The notes under the pieces are model-generated. The model saw nothing but the letters and a program-made list of their open reading frames with translations. It made no database searches and had not been told where the DNA came from. DNA of 64,000 bases, from positions 186,001-250,000 of the forward strand of contig CAKRJH010000002.1 of the NCBI GenBank assembly GCA_934351255.1, given 5' to 3'. The position numbers were made by a program, and so were the translations under genes. Numbering within the stretch: the first letter of the stretch is position 1; the number at the start of each line of letters is the position of its first letter. Source of the stretch: an uncultured Lachnospiraceae bacterium (lineage in GTDB: Bacteria; Bacillota; Clostridia; Lachnospirales; Lachnospiraceae). This document shows positions 32,394 through 40,730 of this stretch, piece after piece.

Positions 32394-35159
32394 CTATGCT
32401 GCATTGTCATCCGGCGCCGGAGTGGTCTGCGCCCCGTCTCCGGAACCATGTTCCCTGTCATACTCGTCCTTGGTAGGCAGTGCCTCCAGGTTCGCCTTGT
32501 ATGTCATATACTGGCTGTACAACGAAGAATACTCAGTATATTTCTTACACTTGTTGACCGCCTTGAGCGCCGCATCGAGAATACTCTGCATATTCTCCGG
32601 CTGATAGTCATATCCGGTCAGCGCCTTCAGTTTCGTCTTGGCCAATGAGATCCTTGCTTCCTTGGTCTCCCTCTCCTGTTCCTTCTTGGCCTTGTTGGCA
32701 GTCTCACGCGCCGTCTCTTCGTTGGCCGCTTTCTGCGCTTCTTCCTTGGCCGCAACGACATCGGCCCAGTCAACCGTCTCATCCTTCAGGCTGTCGTATT
32801 TGTCCTTACACCGGGTCATGTAACTCTTGCGGATATCATCATCCTCGATCGCACTGATCATCTCGCTGACCTCCCGGTATGCCAGGATAAAGTCATAATA
32901 CTGATCCAGCGTATCCACGGTCATCGCCTCAAACTTCTTGAGTTTCTTTTCGACCTTCTTCTGCTGTGCCTTGTCCTTCAGGGAAGACGCATAATTTGAT
33001 GTATCTTCCAGAATCTGTGTCGAGAAGTAATCCATTCCGGCCGCTCTCTTGCCGGTCGGTGATTTCTCAGTCCCCTCAATGATCTTACCACTGCCATCAT
33101 ATCTGGCAAGCACCAAGGTCTCAGAAGGATCCGCGAAATCCACCGGTGTCTTCTTGCGGTGAATATCGTTCATGTAGTTCTTCCAGATCACACCCGGCAC
33201 TGACGCACCGTATATTCCCGGCATCGCCTTCGGGGTGTCATATCCTGCCCACACAACCGTCGTATAATATGCCGTATATCCACAGAACCAGACATCCTTG
33301 CTGGAGTTTGTGGTACCGGTCTTGCCAGCGGCAATCTGTCCGCCATCCAGCTTCAGGGCACGTCCTGTACCCCAGCTTTCATCGAGAACACCCTTGAGGA
33401 CATCCGTCATCATCCATGCGGCATCCTCGGAATAGACGCGGGTCTTTGTCTCCGCATCCTCATAGACGGTGCCCTCTCCCACATGCTCAATCTTCTTAAT
33501 GCAGGTGCGGTCACTGTACGTTCCCATATTGGCCAGCGTGGAAAATCCCTTGGCCATATCTACAACACGGACACCCTGTGTGAATCCACCCAGGGACAAT
33601 GCCATGTTTCCGTTGTCGACATAACTCAGATTGTGGAAACGCATCTTGTCCAGGAAAGACAGACCGTATTCCGGTGTGATCGTCTCAAGCACCTGCCAGG
33701 CCACGGTATTCAGGGAACGCTGTACCGCCTCTCTGAGGTGGATGTTTCCGTGATAGCCGCCACCGGCATTGGACGGACCATTTTCAATCTTGTGATCATT
33801 GATCACGGAAGACGGAGAATACACTCCCGACTCAAACGCCGGTGTGTAGTCGATCAGCGGTTTGATCGAACTACCGGACTGTCTGGCTGCCAGATAAGCA
33901 CGGTTGTAAGCATCCTGCTCTCCTCGTCCTCCGACGACTGCCACCACATAGTTGGTCTGGTTGTCCACACAGACTGCTGCCCCCTGCATTGCATACTTGG
34001 TTCCATCCTCATTCATCTCGGTGTTGTATGCCAGCCCGTTGTCCACCGCCTTCTGCAGCTTCTTCTGTTTGTTCATATCAATGGAGGTGTAGATCTTGTA
34101 TCCTCCATCGCGGATCAGCTCGCATTTTTTGCTGTAAGTCTCTCCGTACTTGCTCTGATAGCTCTCGTAATCGGCCTTGTCCTTGAAGGTGTACTGGAAT
34201 GCAAAATTCTCCTGCTCCATCAGGGAGATCGCGGCACAATGCACTGCGTAGCTTACCACGTAGCTCTCACTGTTGCTCTTCTCCTGCATCTGTACCGGGT
34301 CGATCTTGACCTTCAAGGAACGTGCATACTGCTTCTTGGAGATCACACCCTCATGGTACATCGTCTCCAACACGGAGTCTCTCTTTTTCCTGGCCGCCTC
34401 CGGATGTCTCACCGGGTCATAGGCCGACGGACTGTTGGACAGCCCGATCAGCAGGGCTGCCTCCTCCGGCTCCAGTTCATCTGCTTTCTTGCCGAAGTAA
34501 TATTTGCTGGCGGCTCCCACACCGTAGCAGTTATTTCCATAGAAGTTACTGTTACAGTAATACTCCATGATCTTGTCTTTTCCGAACTTTGCCTCCACCG
34601 TAGGTGCCAGAAGGATCTCCGCGATCTTTCGCGTAAAAGTCTTCTCCTGCGTGAGAAGGTTGTTCTTGATCACCTGCTGGGTGATCGTACTTCCACCCTG
34701 CGTAATCTCACCGTTGTGACGCAGCAGCGATACACCGGCACGCATGGTTGCCAGCAGATCCACGCCTCCGTGGGTCTTAAAACGCTTATCCTCCACAGCG
34801 ATATATCCGTCATAAATATAAGGAGAGATCTTGGAGATCGATACATACTTGTAACGTCCCGTGTTGATCGATCCGACCTTATCTCCATTCTTATCGTAGA
34901 TCACCGTATCCTCGTTCATGATGAAATCGGTCTCTGACATATTGACCATTTTGTCAAAGACGGCTTCCCTGGCCTCCGTGAACATCGGCAGCACCTTGAC
35001 GTACACGCAGATTCCCACGATCATGCATACCACAAGAATCGATGCAAGCACCCCCATCACCGATCCCAGAATGTTCATCAGAACCCCGAGATAACCCAAA
35101 ATGGTCCCAACGATCATCTTTATGGTAGAGAGAATTCCATCTCCCAGTTTTTTTCCCAT
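32394..35159 (-). CDS. Class A penicillin-binding protein (PBP1A-type)
   Basis: 921-residue bifunctional peptidoglycan synthase. A short cytoplasmic tail is followed by a membrane anchor at about residues 20-57. The glycosyltransferase family 51 domain has EDKRFKTHGG near residue 125 with its catalytic Glu. The transpeptidase domain has S*IKP (SGSSIKPL, about residue 430), SLN (QRSLNTVAW) and KTGTTN near residue 615. The last ~230 residues, after about 690, form a Lys/Glu-rich region likely to be coiled, not part of the standard core, ending in Pro/Asp-rich sequence. It has a divergent promoter facing tyrA and is followed by a small membrane protein. Confidence 0.95.
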   Translation of the reverse strand: MGKKLGDGILSTIKMIVGTILGYLGVLMNILGSVMGVLASILVVCMIVGICVYVKVLPMFTEAREAVFDKMVNMSETDFIMNEDTVIYDKNGDKVGSINTGRYKYVSISKISPYIYDGYIAVEDKRFKTHGGVDLLATMRAGVSLLRHNGEITQGGSTITQQVIKNNLLTQEKTFTRKIAEILLAPTVEAKFGKDKIMEYYCNSNFYGNNCYGVGAASKYYFGKKADELEPEEAALLIGLSNSPSAYDPVRHPEAARKKRDSVLETMYHEGVISKKQYARSLKVKIDPVQMQEKSNSESYVVSYAVHCAAISLMEQENFAFQYTFKDKADYESYQSKYGETYSKKCELIRDGGYKIYTSIDMNKQKKLQKAVDNGLAYNTEMNEDGTKYAMQGAAVCVDNQTNYVVAVVGGRGEQDAYNRAYLAARQSGSSIKPLIDYTPAFESGVYSPSSVINDHKIENGPSNAGGGYHGNIHLREAVQRSLNTVAWQVLETITPEYGLSFLDKMRFHNLSYVDNGNMALSLGGFTQGVRVVDMAKGFSTLANMGTYSDRTCIKKIEHVGEGTVYEDAETKTRVYSEDAAWMMTDVLKGVLDESWGTGRALKLDGGQIAAGKTGTTNSSKDVWFCGYTAYYTTVVWAGYDTPKAMPGIYGASVPGVIWKNYMNDIHRKKTPVDFADPSETLVLARYDGSGKIIEGTEKSPTGKRAAGMDYFSTQILEDTSNYASSLKDKAQQKKVEKKLKKFEAMTVDTLDQYYDFILAYREVSEMISAIEDDDIRKSYMTRCKDKYDSLKDETVDWADVVAAKEEAQKAANEETARETANKAKKEQERETKEARISLAKTKLKALTGYDYQPENMQSILDAALKAVNKCKKYTEYSSLYSQYMTYKANLEALPTKDEYDREHGSGDGAQTTPAPDDNAA

Positions 35160-35194
35160 ACCGACTTCTCCTCCATCGAATTATTATCCGCTAT

Positions 35195-35223
35195 ATTATA
35201 CCCCTTTCCCCCTCAATACGCAA
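35195..35223 (-). promoter_or_regulatory. Promoter of the PBP gene
   Basis: Minus strand TTGCGT, 17 bases, TATAAT. The -35 lies inside one arm of the inverted repeat at 35214-35239. Confidence 0.5.
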
Positions 35224-35239
35224 GTTTTTATGCGTATTG
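35214..35239. repeat. Inverted repeat between divergent pbp and tyrA promoters
   Basis: Perfect 9-base inverted repeat CAATACGCA / TGCGTATTG with an 8-base spacer. Each arm overlaps the -35 box of one of the two divergent promoters, as expected of a shared operator; it could alternatively be a weak hairpin. Confidence 0.55.
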
Positions 35240-35265
35240 ACACGGTTTTTGCAGTCGATTACAAT
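35237..35265 (+). promoter_or_regulatory. Promoter of tyrA
   Basis: TTGACA, 17 bases, TACAAT: a perfect -35, near-consensus -10 and ideal spacing, about 70 bases before the tyrA start. No T-box or attenuator structure is visible in the leader. Confidence 0.75.
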
Positions 35266-35336
35266 GATGCAAGGGTCAAAAGCAGATTGCAATGTATGTT
35301 TACATACAAATATCATAAATAGAACGGAGAACGAAA

Positions 35337-36233
35337 ATGAATACACGATCCCGAAATATATTTGGATTTATCGGATTTGGTCTGATCGGTGGATCCATCG
35401 CCAGAAGCATCCGCCTGCAAAAGCCGGAAGCTCAGATCATAGCCTATACGTATCACCCGGACACCCCGAATCCCCAGCTTGAACTGGCGATCTCTGACGG
35501 TGTTCTCACCCGGATGACCGGCAGTCTGGAAGACTTTGCAGACTGTGATGTGATCTTCCTGTGTGCACCGGTGCGCCAGAACATTTCCTATCTGGAACGC
35601 CTCAAGCCGCTGATCCGCCCCGGCTGCATCCTGACCGATGTGGGCAGCGTCAAGGGGGATATCCACGAGGCTGTGGCAGACCTTGGAATGAATTCCTGTT
35701 TCATCGGCGGTCATCCCATGACCGGAACCGAGAAGATCGGCTACCAGTATTCCGATGAGAAGCTGCTGCACGATCACTTCTACATTCTGACCCCTACCTC
35801 GGAGGTTCCGCAGGAATATGTCGCATGGATGCATGAATTTGTCGAGGCGACCGGTGCCAAATGTGTCGAGGTCGATGTCAAGGTCCACGATCAGGCGACT
35901 GCCAGCATCAGCCATGGCCCGCACGTCATCTCTGCCGCTCTGGTAAATGCCGTGGCAGATCTTGACCAATACGGCATTTACCGTCTGCTGGCCGCAGGAG
36001 GATTTAAGGATATCACCCGGATCTCCTCATCCTCCCCTGCTATGTGGGAAAATATCTGTCTGAACAATTCCGACTGCATTCTGGATTTTCTGGAGGATTT
36101 CCAGAACGTCCTGCAGCGTGTCATGGAGGCAATCCGTCAGGGGGATCAGGAAGCACTGCACACCTTTTTTGCCGGTGCCAAGGCTTACCGTGACCAGCTG
36201 ATCAACAAGCCGGCCGGAACCCATAAATTTTAA
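35337..36233 (+). CDS. tyrA: Prephenate dehydrogenase
   Basis: Oxidises prephenate to 4-hydroxyphenylpyruvate in tyrosine synthesis. 298 residues, single catalytic domain with no ACT or chorismate mutase fusion. The NAD-binding GFGLIGGS is at residues 13-20, and HPMTGTEKIGYQYSD (about 128-142) is the substrate region with the catalytic His. RBS ACGGAGAACG precedes the ATG. It is followed by pcrA after 19 bases. Confidence 0.93.
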   Translation: MNTRSRNIFGFIGFGLIGGSIARSIRLQKPEAQIIAYTYHPDTPNPQLELAISDGVLTRMTGSLEDFADCDVIFLCAPVRQNISYLERLKPLIRPGCILTDVGSVKGDIHEAVADLGMNSCFIGGHPMTGTEKIGYQYSDEKLLHDHFYILTPTSEVPQEYVAWMHEFVEATGAKCVEVDVKVHDQATASISHGPHVISAALVNAVADLDQYGIYRLLAAGGFKDITRISSSSPAMWENICLNNSDCILDFLEDFQNVLQRVMEAIRQGDQEALHTFFAGAKAYRDQLINKPAGTHKF

Positions 36234-36252
36234 TCGAGGAGATACTTATATT

Positions 36253-38730
36253 ATGACCATGACTCATACAACACACGATATGCTGGCGGGCCTGAATGCT
36301 CCGCAGGCAGAGGCAGTCTGCCACCACAAGGGTCCACTGCTGATCCTGGCCGGAGCCGGTTCCGGAAAGACACGCGTACTGACACACCGCATTGCCTATC
36401 TGATCGATCACTATGGGGTCAGTCCCTACCATATTCTTGCTCTGACCTTCACCAACAAAGCGGCCGGTGAGATGCGCGAGCGTGTCGACCAGATCGTGGG
36501 CGACGATGCCGGAGCGATCTGGGTCAGCACCTTCCACTCCACCTGTGTGCGCATCCTGCGCCGTGAGATCGAGGCACTGGGCTACTCCCGCAGTTTTACG
36601 ATCTACGACAGCGATGACCAGCGTGCCCTGATGCGCGATGTTCTCAAATATCTGGATCTCGATCCGAAAAAATACAAAGAGCGCAATATGCTCAGTTCCA
36701 TCTCCAAGGCCAAGGATGAACTGAAGACACCGGAGGATATCATCAAGGATTCCTACGGAACACGCGATGCCTTCCACGGGGAGCTTCTGTCACGGATCTA
36801 CCGCGAATACCAGCGGCGTCTGCAGGATTCCAACGCCCTGGACTTTGACGATCTCATTGTCAAGACGATCCAGCTTTTCCGCGAGAATCCGGATATTCTG
36901 TCTCGTTACCAGCAGCGCTTCCGCTATATTCTGGTGGACGAGTATCAGGATACCAACACCGCCCAGTTTGAGCTGATCCGCCTTCTTGCCAGTTCCACCG
37001 GCGAGGACGGAAACATTGAGCACAACCTCTGCGTGGTGGGGGACGATGACCAGTCGATCTACAAATTCCGTGGAGCCAATATCCACAACATTCTGAACTT
37101 TGAGCAGCAGTATCCGGATGCCAGAGTGATCCGGCTGGAGGAAAATTACCGTTCCACACAAAATATCCTGGACGCTGCCAACAGTGTGATCCATAACAAT
37201 ACCGAACGCAAGGACAAATCTCTGTGGACACAGAAGGCCAAGGGAGATCCCATTTACTTTACTCAGTTTGAAAACGAATATGAAGAGGCCGGAGTGATCG
37301 CTTCTGCCATCTCCCACGCTGCCGCAGACGGCGAGGCGGACTATGGCGATTTCGCCATCCTGTACCGTACCAATGCACAGTCCCGTGTCTTTGAGGAGAA
37401 GCTTATCCAGGAAAATGTTCCGTACCGCATTGTAGGTGCTGTCAACTTCTATCAGCGCAAGGAGATCAAGGATATCCTTGCCTATCTGCGCACCATTGAC
37501 AACGGCCTCGATGACATCAGCGTCAAACGTATCATCAACGTGCCAAAGCGCGGCATTGGCCTGACTTCCATCGACCGTCTGACCTCCTATGCCCAGGCAC
37601 AGGAAACCAGTTTTTACGGTGCTCTGCTGCACCATGAGTACATCGACGGACTGGGACGGGCAAAGACCAAGCTGACCTCCTTTGTCAATCTTATTGAATC
37701 TCTCAAGGAACTGATCCAGGAGCCCGGATATTCCGTGGAGGAAGTGATCCGCACCGTTGTCGAACAGACCGGTTACGAGACGATGATCGAAAACGAGGAG
37801 GAAGAAGAAAAGGCGCAGGCGCGTCTGGAAAATATTCAGGAGCTGATCAACAAGGCGGCTTCCTATGAGGAAAACTGTGAAGACGAGCCGACCCTTTCCG
37901 GTTTCCTTGAAGAGGTCGCTTTGGTCGCAGACATTGACAATGTGGAGGACGGCACCAATCTCGTTCTGCTGATGACCCTGCACAGTGCAAAAGGACTGGA
38001 GTTCCCATATGTCTATCTGGTCGGCATGGAGGACGGTATCTTCCCGGGTGCCATGGCCTGTTATGCCGAAGATCCGCAGACCGCACAGGAAGAGATGGAG
38101 GAGGAACGCCGCCTGTGTTATGTGGGAATTACCCGTGCCATGAAGAAACTGTCGCTGAGTTGTGCCAGAAGCCGTTTCCGCAACGGAGAGCAGCAGTTCA
38201 ACCCGCCTTCCCGCTTTATCCAGGAGATCCCACGCTACCTGTTATCGACGACGGGAAATATCGGAAACCGCAGACCTTCTCCATCCACCGGTGTCTCCTC
38301 CCCAAGGGGTATGAGCGGCGCGGATTTCCTGCGGCACCAGCCCGGCGGGCAGGGACTGTCCGGCTCCCGCTACGCCTCCCGTCCAGCCTCCACACCGTCC
38401 TACGGAACCGGAAGCTGGAATCCGATGGCCGAAAAACAGGCGCGCCGACAGGCCTGCCCTGCATCCCCCGGCACCGGCAATCTCTTTGCCGGCAACAGCA
38501 TGATCTCCAAGGGATTTGGCAGTTCCTACGCCGCAAGGGAATCCAAACCGGCGCACACCTCCATCGATTACCGGATGGGTGACCGTGTCAGACATACCCG
38601 GTTCGGCGAGGGGGAAGTGACTGCACTTGAAGAAAAAGGCGGTGATTATCAGGTGACCGTAACCTTTGACAACGGAAGCACACGCAGGATGATGGCCTCC
38701 TTTGCCAAACTGAAAAAAGTGGATATTTAA
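36253..38730 (+). CDS. pcrA: UvrD/Rep-family DNA helicase PcrA
   Basis: ATP-dependent 3'-5' helicase for DNA repair and plasmid or rolling-circle replication. 825 residues. Walker A AGAGSGKT is at residues 33-40, motif II DEYQDTN near 229, motif III-IV QSIYKFRGAN, motif V-VI LMTLHSAKGLEFPYVYLVG and CYVGITRAMKKL. After the helicase core a low-complexity Gly/Ser/Pro/Ala linker (about 660-755) leads to a Tudor-like C-terminal domain starting GDRVRHTRFGEGEV, typical of PcrA for RNA polymerase contact. It ends KLKKVDI. Confidence 0.97.
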   Translation: MTMTHTTHDMLAGLNAPQAEAVCHHKGPLLILAGAGSGKTRVLTHRIAYLIDHYGVSPYHILALTFTNKAAGEMRERVDQIVGDDAGAIWVSTFHSTCVRILRREIEALGYSRSFTIYDSDDQRALMRDVLKYLDLDPKKYKERNMLSSISKAKDELKTPEDIIKDSYGTRDAFHGELLSRIYREYQRRLQDSNALDFDDLIVKTIQLFRENPDILSRYQQRFRYILVDEYQDTNTAQFELIRLLASSTGEDGNIEHNLCVVGDDDQSIYKFRGANIHNILNFEQQYPDARVIRLEENYRSTQNILDAANSVIHNNTERKDKSLWTQKAKGDPIYFTQFENEYEEAGVIASAISHAAADGEADYGDFAILYRTNAQSRVFEEKLIQENVPYRIVGAVNFYQRKEIKDILAYLRTIDNGLDDISVKRIINVPKRGIGLTSIDRLTSYAQAQETSFYGALLHHEYIDGLGRAKTKLTSFVNLIESLKELIQEPGYSVEEVIRTVVEQTGYETMIENEEEEEKAQARLENIQELINKAASYEENCEDEPTLSGFLEEVALVADIDNVEDGTNLVLLMTLHSAKGLEFPYVYLVGMEDGIFPGAMACYAEDPQTAQEEMEEERRLCYVGITRAMKKLSLSCARSRFRNGEQQFNPPSRFIQEIPRYLLSTTGNIGNRRPSPSTGVSSPRGMSGADFLRHQPGGQGLSGSRYASRPASTPSYGTGSWNPMAEKQARRQACPASPGTGNLFAGNSMISKGFGSSYAARESKPAHTSIDYRMGDRVRHTRFGEGEVTALEEKGGDYQVTVTFDNGSTRRMMASFAKLKKVDI

Positions 38731-38748
38731 CAGAAACTATGTTATACT
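38720..38748 (+). promoter_or_regulatory. Possible promoter of the small membrane protein gene
   Basis: TGGATA, 17 bases, TATACT at the end of pcrA. The -10 is good but the -35 is weak. Confidence 0.35.
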
Positions 38749-38789
38749 AAGAAAAATATGCTTAATAGAAGCAGACGGGAGGAACGACT

Positions 38790-39056
38790 ATGTGCAATAA
38801 ACGTTTAGAGGACCTGTTAAATCAGGCAAAGATCTCAGAACTTCTTCACAAGAAGGAGCTGGAGCAGAAGAACAAAAATACCCTGCTGATCGTACTGGCA
38901 GTCATCGGTGCTGTTGCTGCTGTGGCAGCGATCGCTTACGCGGTATTCCGTTATTTTGCACCGGATTATCTGGATGATTTCGATGATGATTTTCTGGATG
39001 ATTTCGATGATGACTATGTAGAGTACACTGACGCAAAGCCAGCTGCTGAGGATTGA
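38790..39056 (+). CDS. Small single-pass membrane protein with acidic tail
   Basis: 88 residues with no known domain. A charged N-terminal helix (LEDLLNQAKISELLHKKELE) is followed by one membrane segment at about residues 31-53 (LLIVLAVIGAVAAVAAIAYAV) and a tail that is almost purely acidic and aromatic, with DDFDDDF repeated twice. Similar small proteins are common in Lachnospiraceae, and I recall no assigned function. It has a GGGAGG ribosome site and is followed by a terminator. Confidence 0.8.
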   Translation: MCNKRLEDLLNQAKISELLHKKELEQKNKNTLLIVLAVIGAVAAVAAIAYAVFRYFAPDYLDDFDDDFLDDFDDDYVEYTDAKPAAED

Positions 39057-39084
39057 TCCTCTCTGCCGGCATGACACATGTGAT

Positions 39085-39127
39085 ACCGAAATGGCTACCG
39101 GAAGCGGTAATCCCATTTCGGTATTTT
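39085..39127 (+). terminator. Terminator between the small protein gene and argH
   Basis: Stem ACCGAAATGG / CCATTTCGGT enclosing a second stem TACCG / CGGTA, then TATTTTC. Confidence 0.75.
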
Positions 39128-39164
39128 CATGATGTATTACATATATAGAAAGGAACCTATCACG

Positions 39165-40538
39165 ATGAAACTTTGGGGCGGACGCTTTACCAAACAAACC
39201 AATCAATTAGTACACAATTTCAATGCTTCCCTGTCCTTTGACCAGAAATTCTACCAGGAAGACATCGAAGGAAGCATCGCACATGTAACCATGCTCGCTG
39301 CACAGGGCATCTTAAGTGAGCAGGACAAAGAATCCATTATCGCAGGACTGCAGGGCATTCTGGCAGACATCCGGTCCGGTGTTCTGATCTTTGACGGTGA
39401 GCATGAGGATATCCACAGTTTTGTGGAAGCACATCTGATCGAGCGCATCGGAGATGCCGGCAAGCGTCTCCACACCGGCCGAAGCCGTAATGACCAGGTT
39501 GCACTGGATATGAAGTTATATACCCGCAAAGAGATCCTCGAGATGAACGATCTGCTCAAGGATCTGCTCAAGAGCCTGCTTCGGATCATGAAAGAAAACA
39601 CAGACACGATCATGCCGGGATTCACCCATCTGCAGAAAGCCCAGCCGATCACGCTGGCACACCATATGGGTGCCTACTTCGAGATGTTCAAGCGCGACCG
39701 TTCCCGTCTGGAAGATACCTATGCACGCATGAACTACTGTCCTCTGGGATCCGGTGCCCTTGCAGGAACGACCTATCCGCTCGACCGCGAGATGACCGCC
39801 AGCCTTCTGGGCTTTACCGGTCCTACGCTCAACAGTATGGACTCCGTATCCGACCGCGACTATCTGATCGAATTCCTCAATGACATGTCGATCATCATGA
39901 TGCATCTCTCCCGCTTCTGTGAGGAGATCATCACCTGGAACACCAACGAATATCAGTTTGTTGACATTGACGATTCCTATTCCACCGGCAGCAGTATCAT
40001 GCCGCAGAAAAAGAATCCGGATATTGCCGAGCTGGTACGCGGCAAGACCGGACGTGTCTACGGCGCCCTCACTTCCCTTCTGACCACCATGAAGGGACTG
40101 CCTCTGGCCTACAACAAGGACATGCAGGAGGACAAGGAATTTGCGTTTGATGCGATCGACACGACCAAGGGCTGTATCGTCCTCTTCCACGGCATGCTGG
40201 ATTCCATGACCTTCCGCAAGGACCGCATGAGAGCCAGTGCCGAAGGCGGATTTACCAATGCGACCGACGCGGCAGACTATCTGGTTAACCACGGTGTTCC
40301 ATTCCGCGATGCACACGGCATCATCGGTCAGCTTGTTCTGACCTGTATCGACAAAGGCATCTCTCTGGGCGAGCTTCCACTGGAAGACTATCAGGCGATC
40401 AGCCCGGTCTTTGAGGAAGACATTTACGATGCGATCAGCATGGAAACCTGTGTGGACAAGCGAAATACGATCGGTGCACCGGGTCCGGAAGCCATGAAGA
40501 AAGTCATTGCACTCTACGAGGAGTATCTGGCGCAGTAA
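39165..40538 (+). CDS. argH: Argininosuccinate lyase
   Basis: Splits argininosuccinate to arginine and fumarate. 457 residues. The fumarase/aspartase signature GSSIMPQKKNP lies at about residues 280-290, and HTGRSRNDQVALD is the family substrate motif. ATG 39165 with AAAGGAAC upstream starts MKLWGGRF, the canonical N-terminus; the open frame continues 12 codons further without support. The argG partner is not adjacent. Confidence 0.97.
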   Translation: MKLWGGRFTKQTNQLVHNFNASLSFDQKFYQEDIEGSIAHVTMLAAQGILSEQDKESIIAGLQGILADIRSGVLIFDGEHEDIHSFVEAHLIERIGDAGKRLHTGRSRNDQVALDMKLYTRKEILEMNDLLKDLLKSLLRIMKENTDTIMPGFTHLQKAQPITLAHHMGAYFEMFKRDRSRLEDTYARMNYCPLGSGALAGTTYPLDREMTASLLGFTGPTLNSMDSVSDRDYLIEFLNDMSIIMMHLSRFCEEIITWNTNEYQFVDIDDSYSTGSSIMPQKKNPDIAELVRGKTGRVYGALTSLLTTMKGLPLAYNKDMQEDKEFAFDAIDTTKGCIVLFHGMLDSMTFRKDRMRASAEGGFTNATDAADYLVNHGVPFRDAHGIIGQLVLTCIDKGISLGELPLEDYQAISPVFEEDIYDAISMETCVDKRNTIGAPGPEAMKKVIALYEEYLAQ

Positions 40539-40608
40539 ATGCTGTTACAGCCATAACACACTGTAAGTTTACCAATGACATTATGCATATTTCTGTTCTC
40601 AGGCAGCA

Positions 40609-40644
40609 AAAAGGCCAGGACCGATTTTCGGTTCTGGCCTTTTC
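40609..40644. terminator. Bidirectional terminator between argH and the GH59-like gene
   Basis: Stem AAGGCCAGGACCG / CGGTTCTGGCCTT with one G-U pair, T run on the plus side and A run on the other, so it can end both argH and the convergent glycosidase transcript. Confidence 0.85.
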
Positions 40645-40730
40645 TGGTGTTCTGACATGTTCTGCATTCCTGTCATTTTCTGATTTCTGTTATTTCCAAA
40701 CAGGATGCGATCGAGTCTTCCAGGATCCGA

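Noticed and set aside
33483..34937. 484-codon plus-strand open frame opposite the PBP gene
   Set aside because: Shadow of the PBP frame; composition typical of antisense reading.
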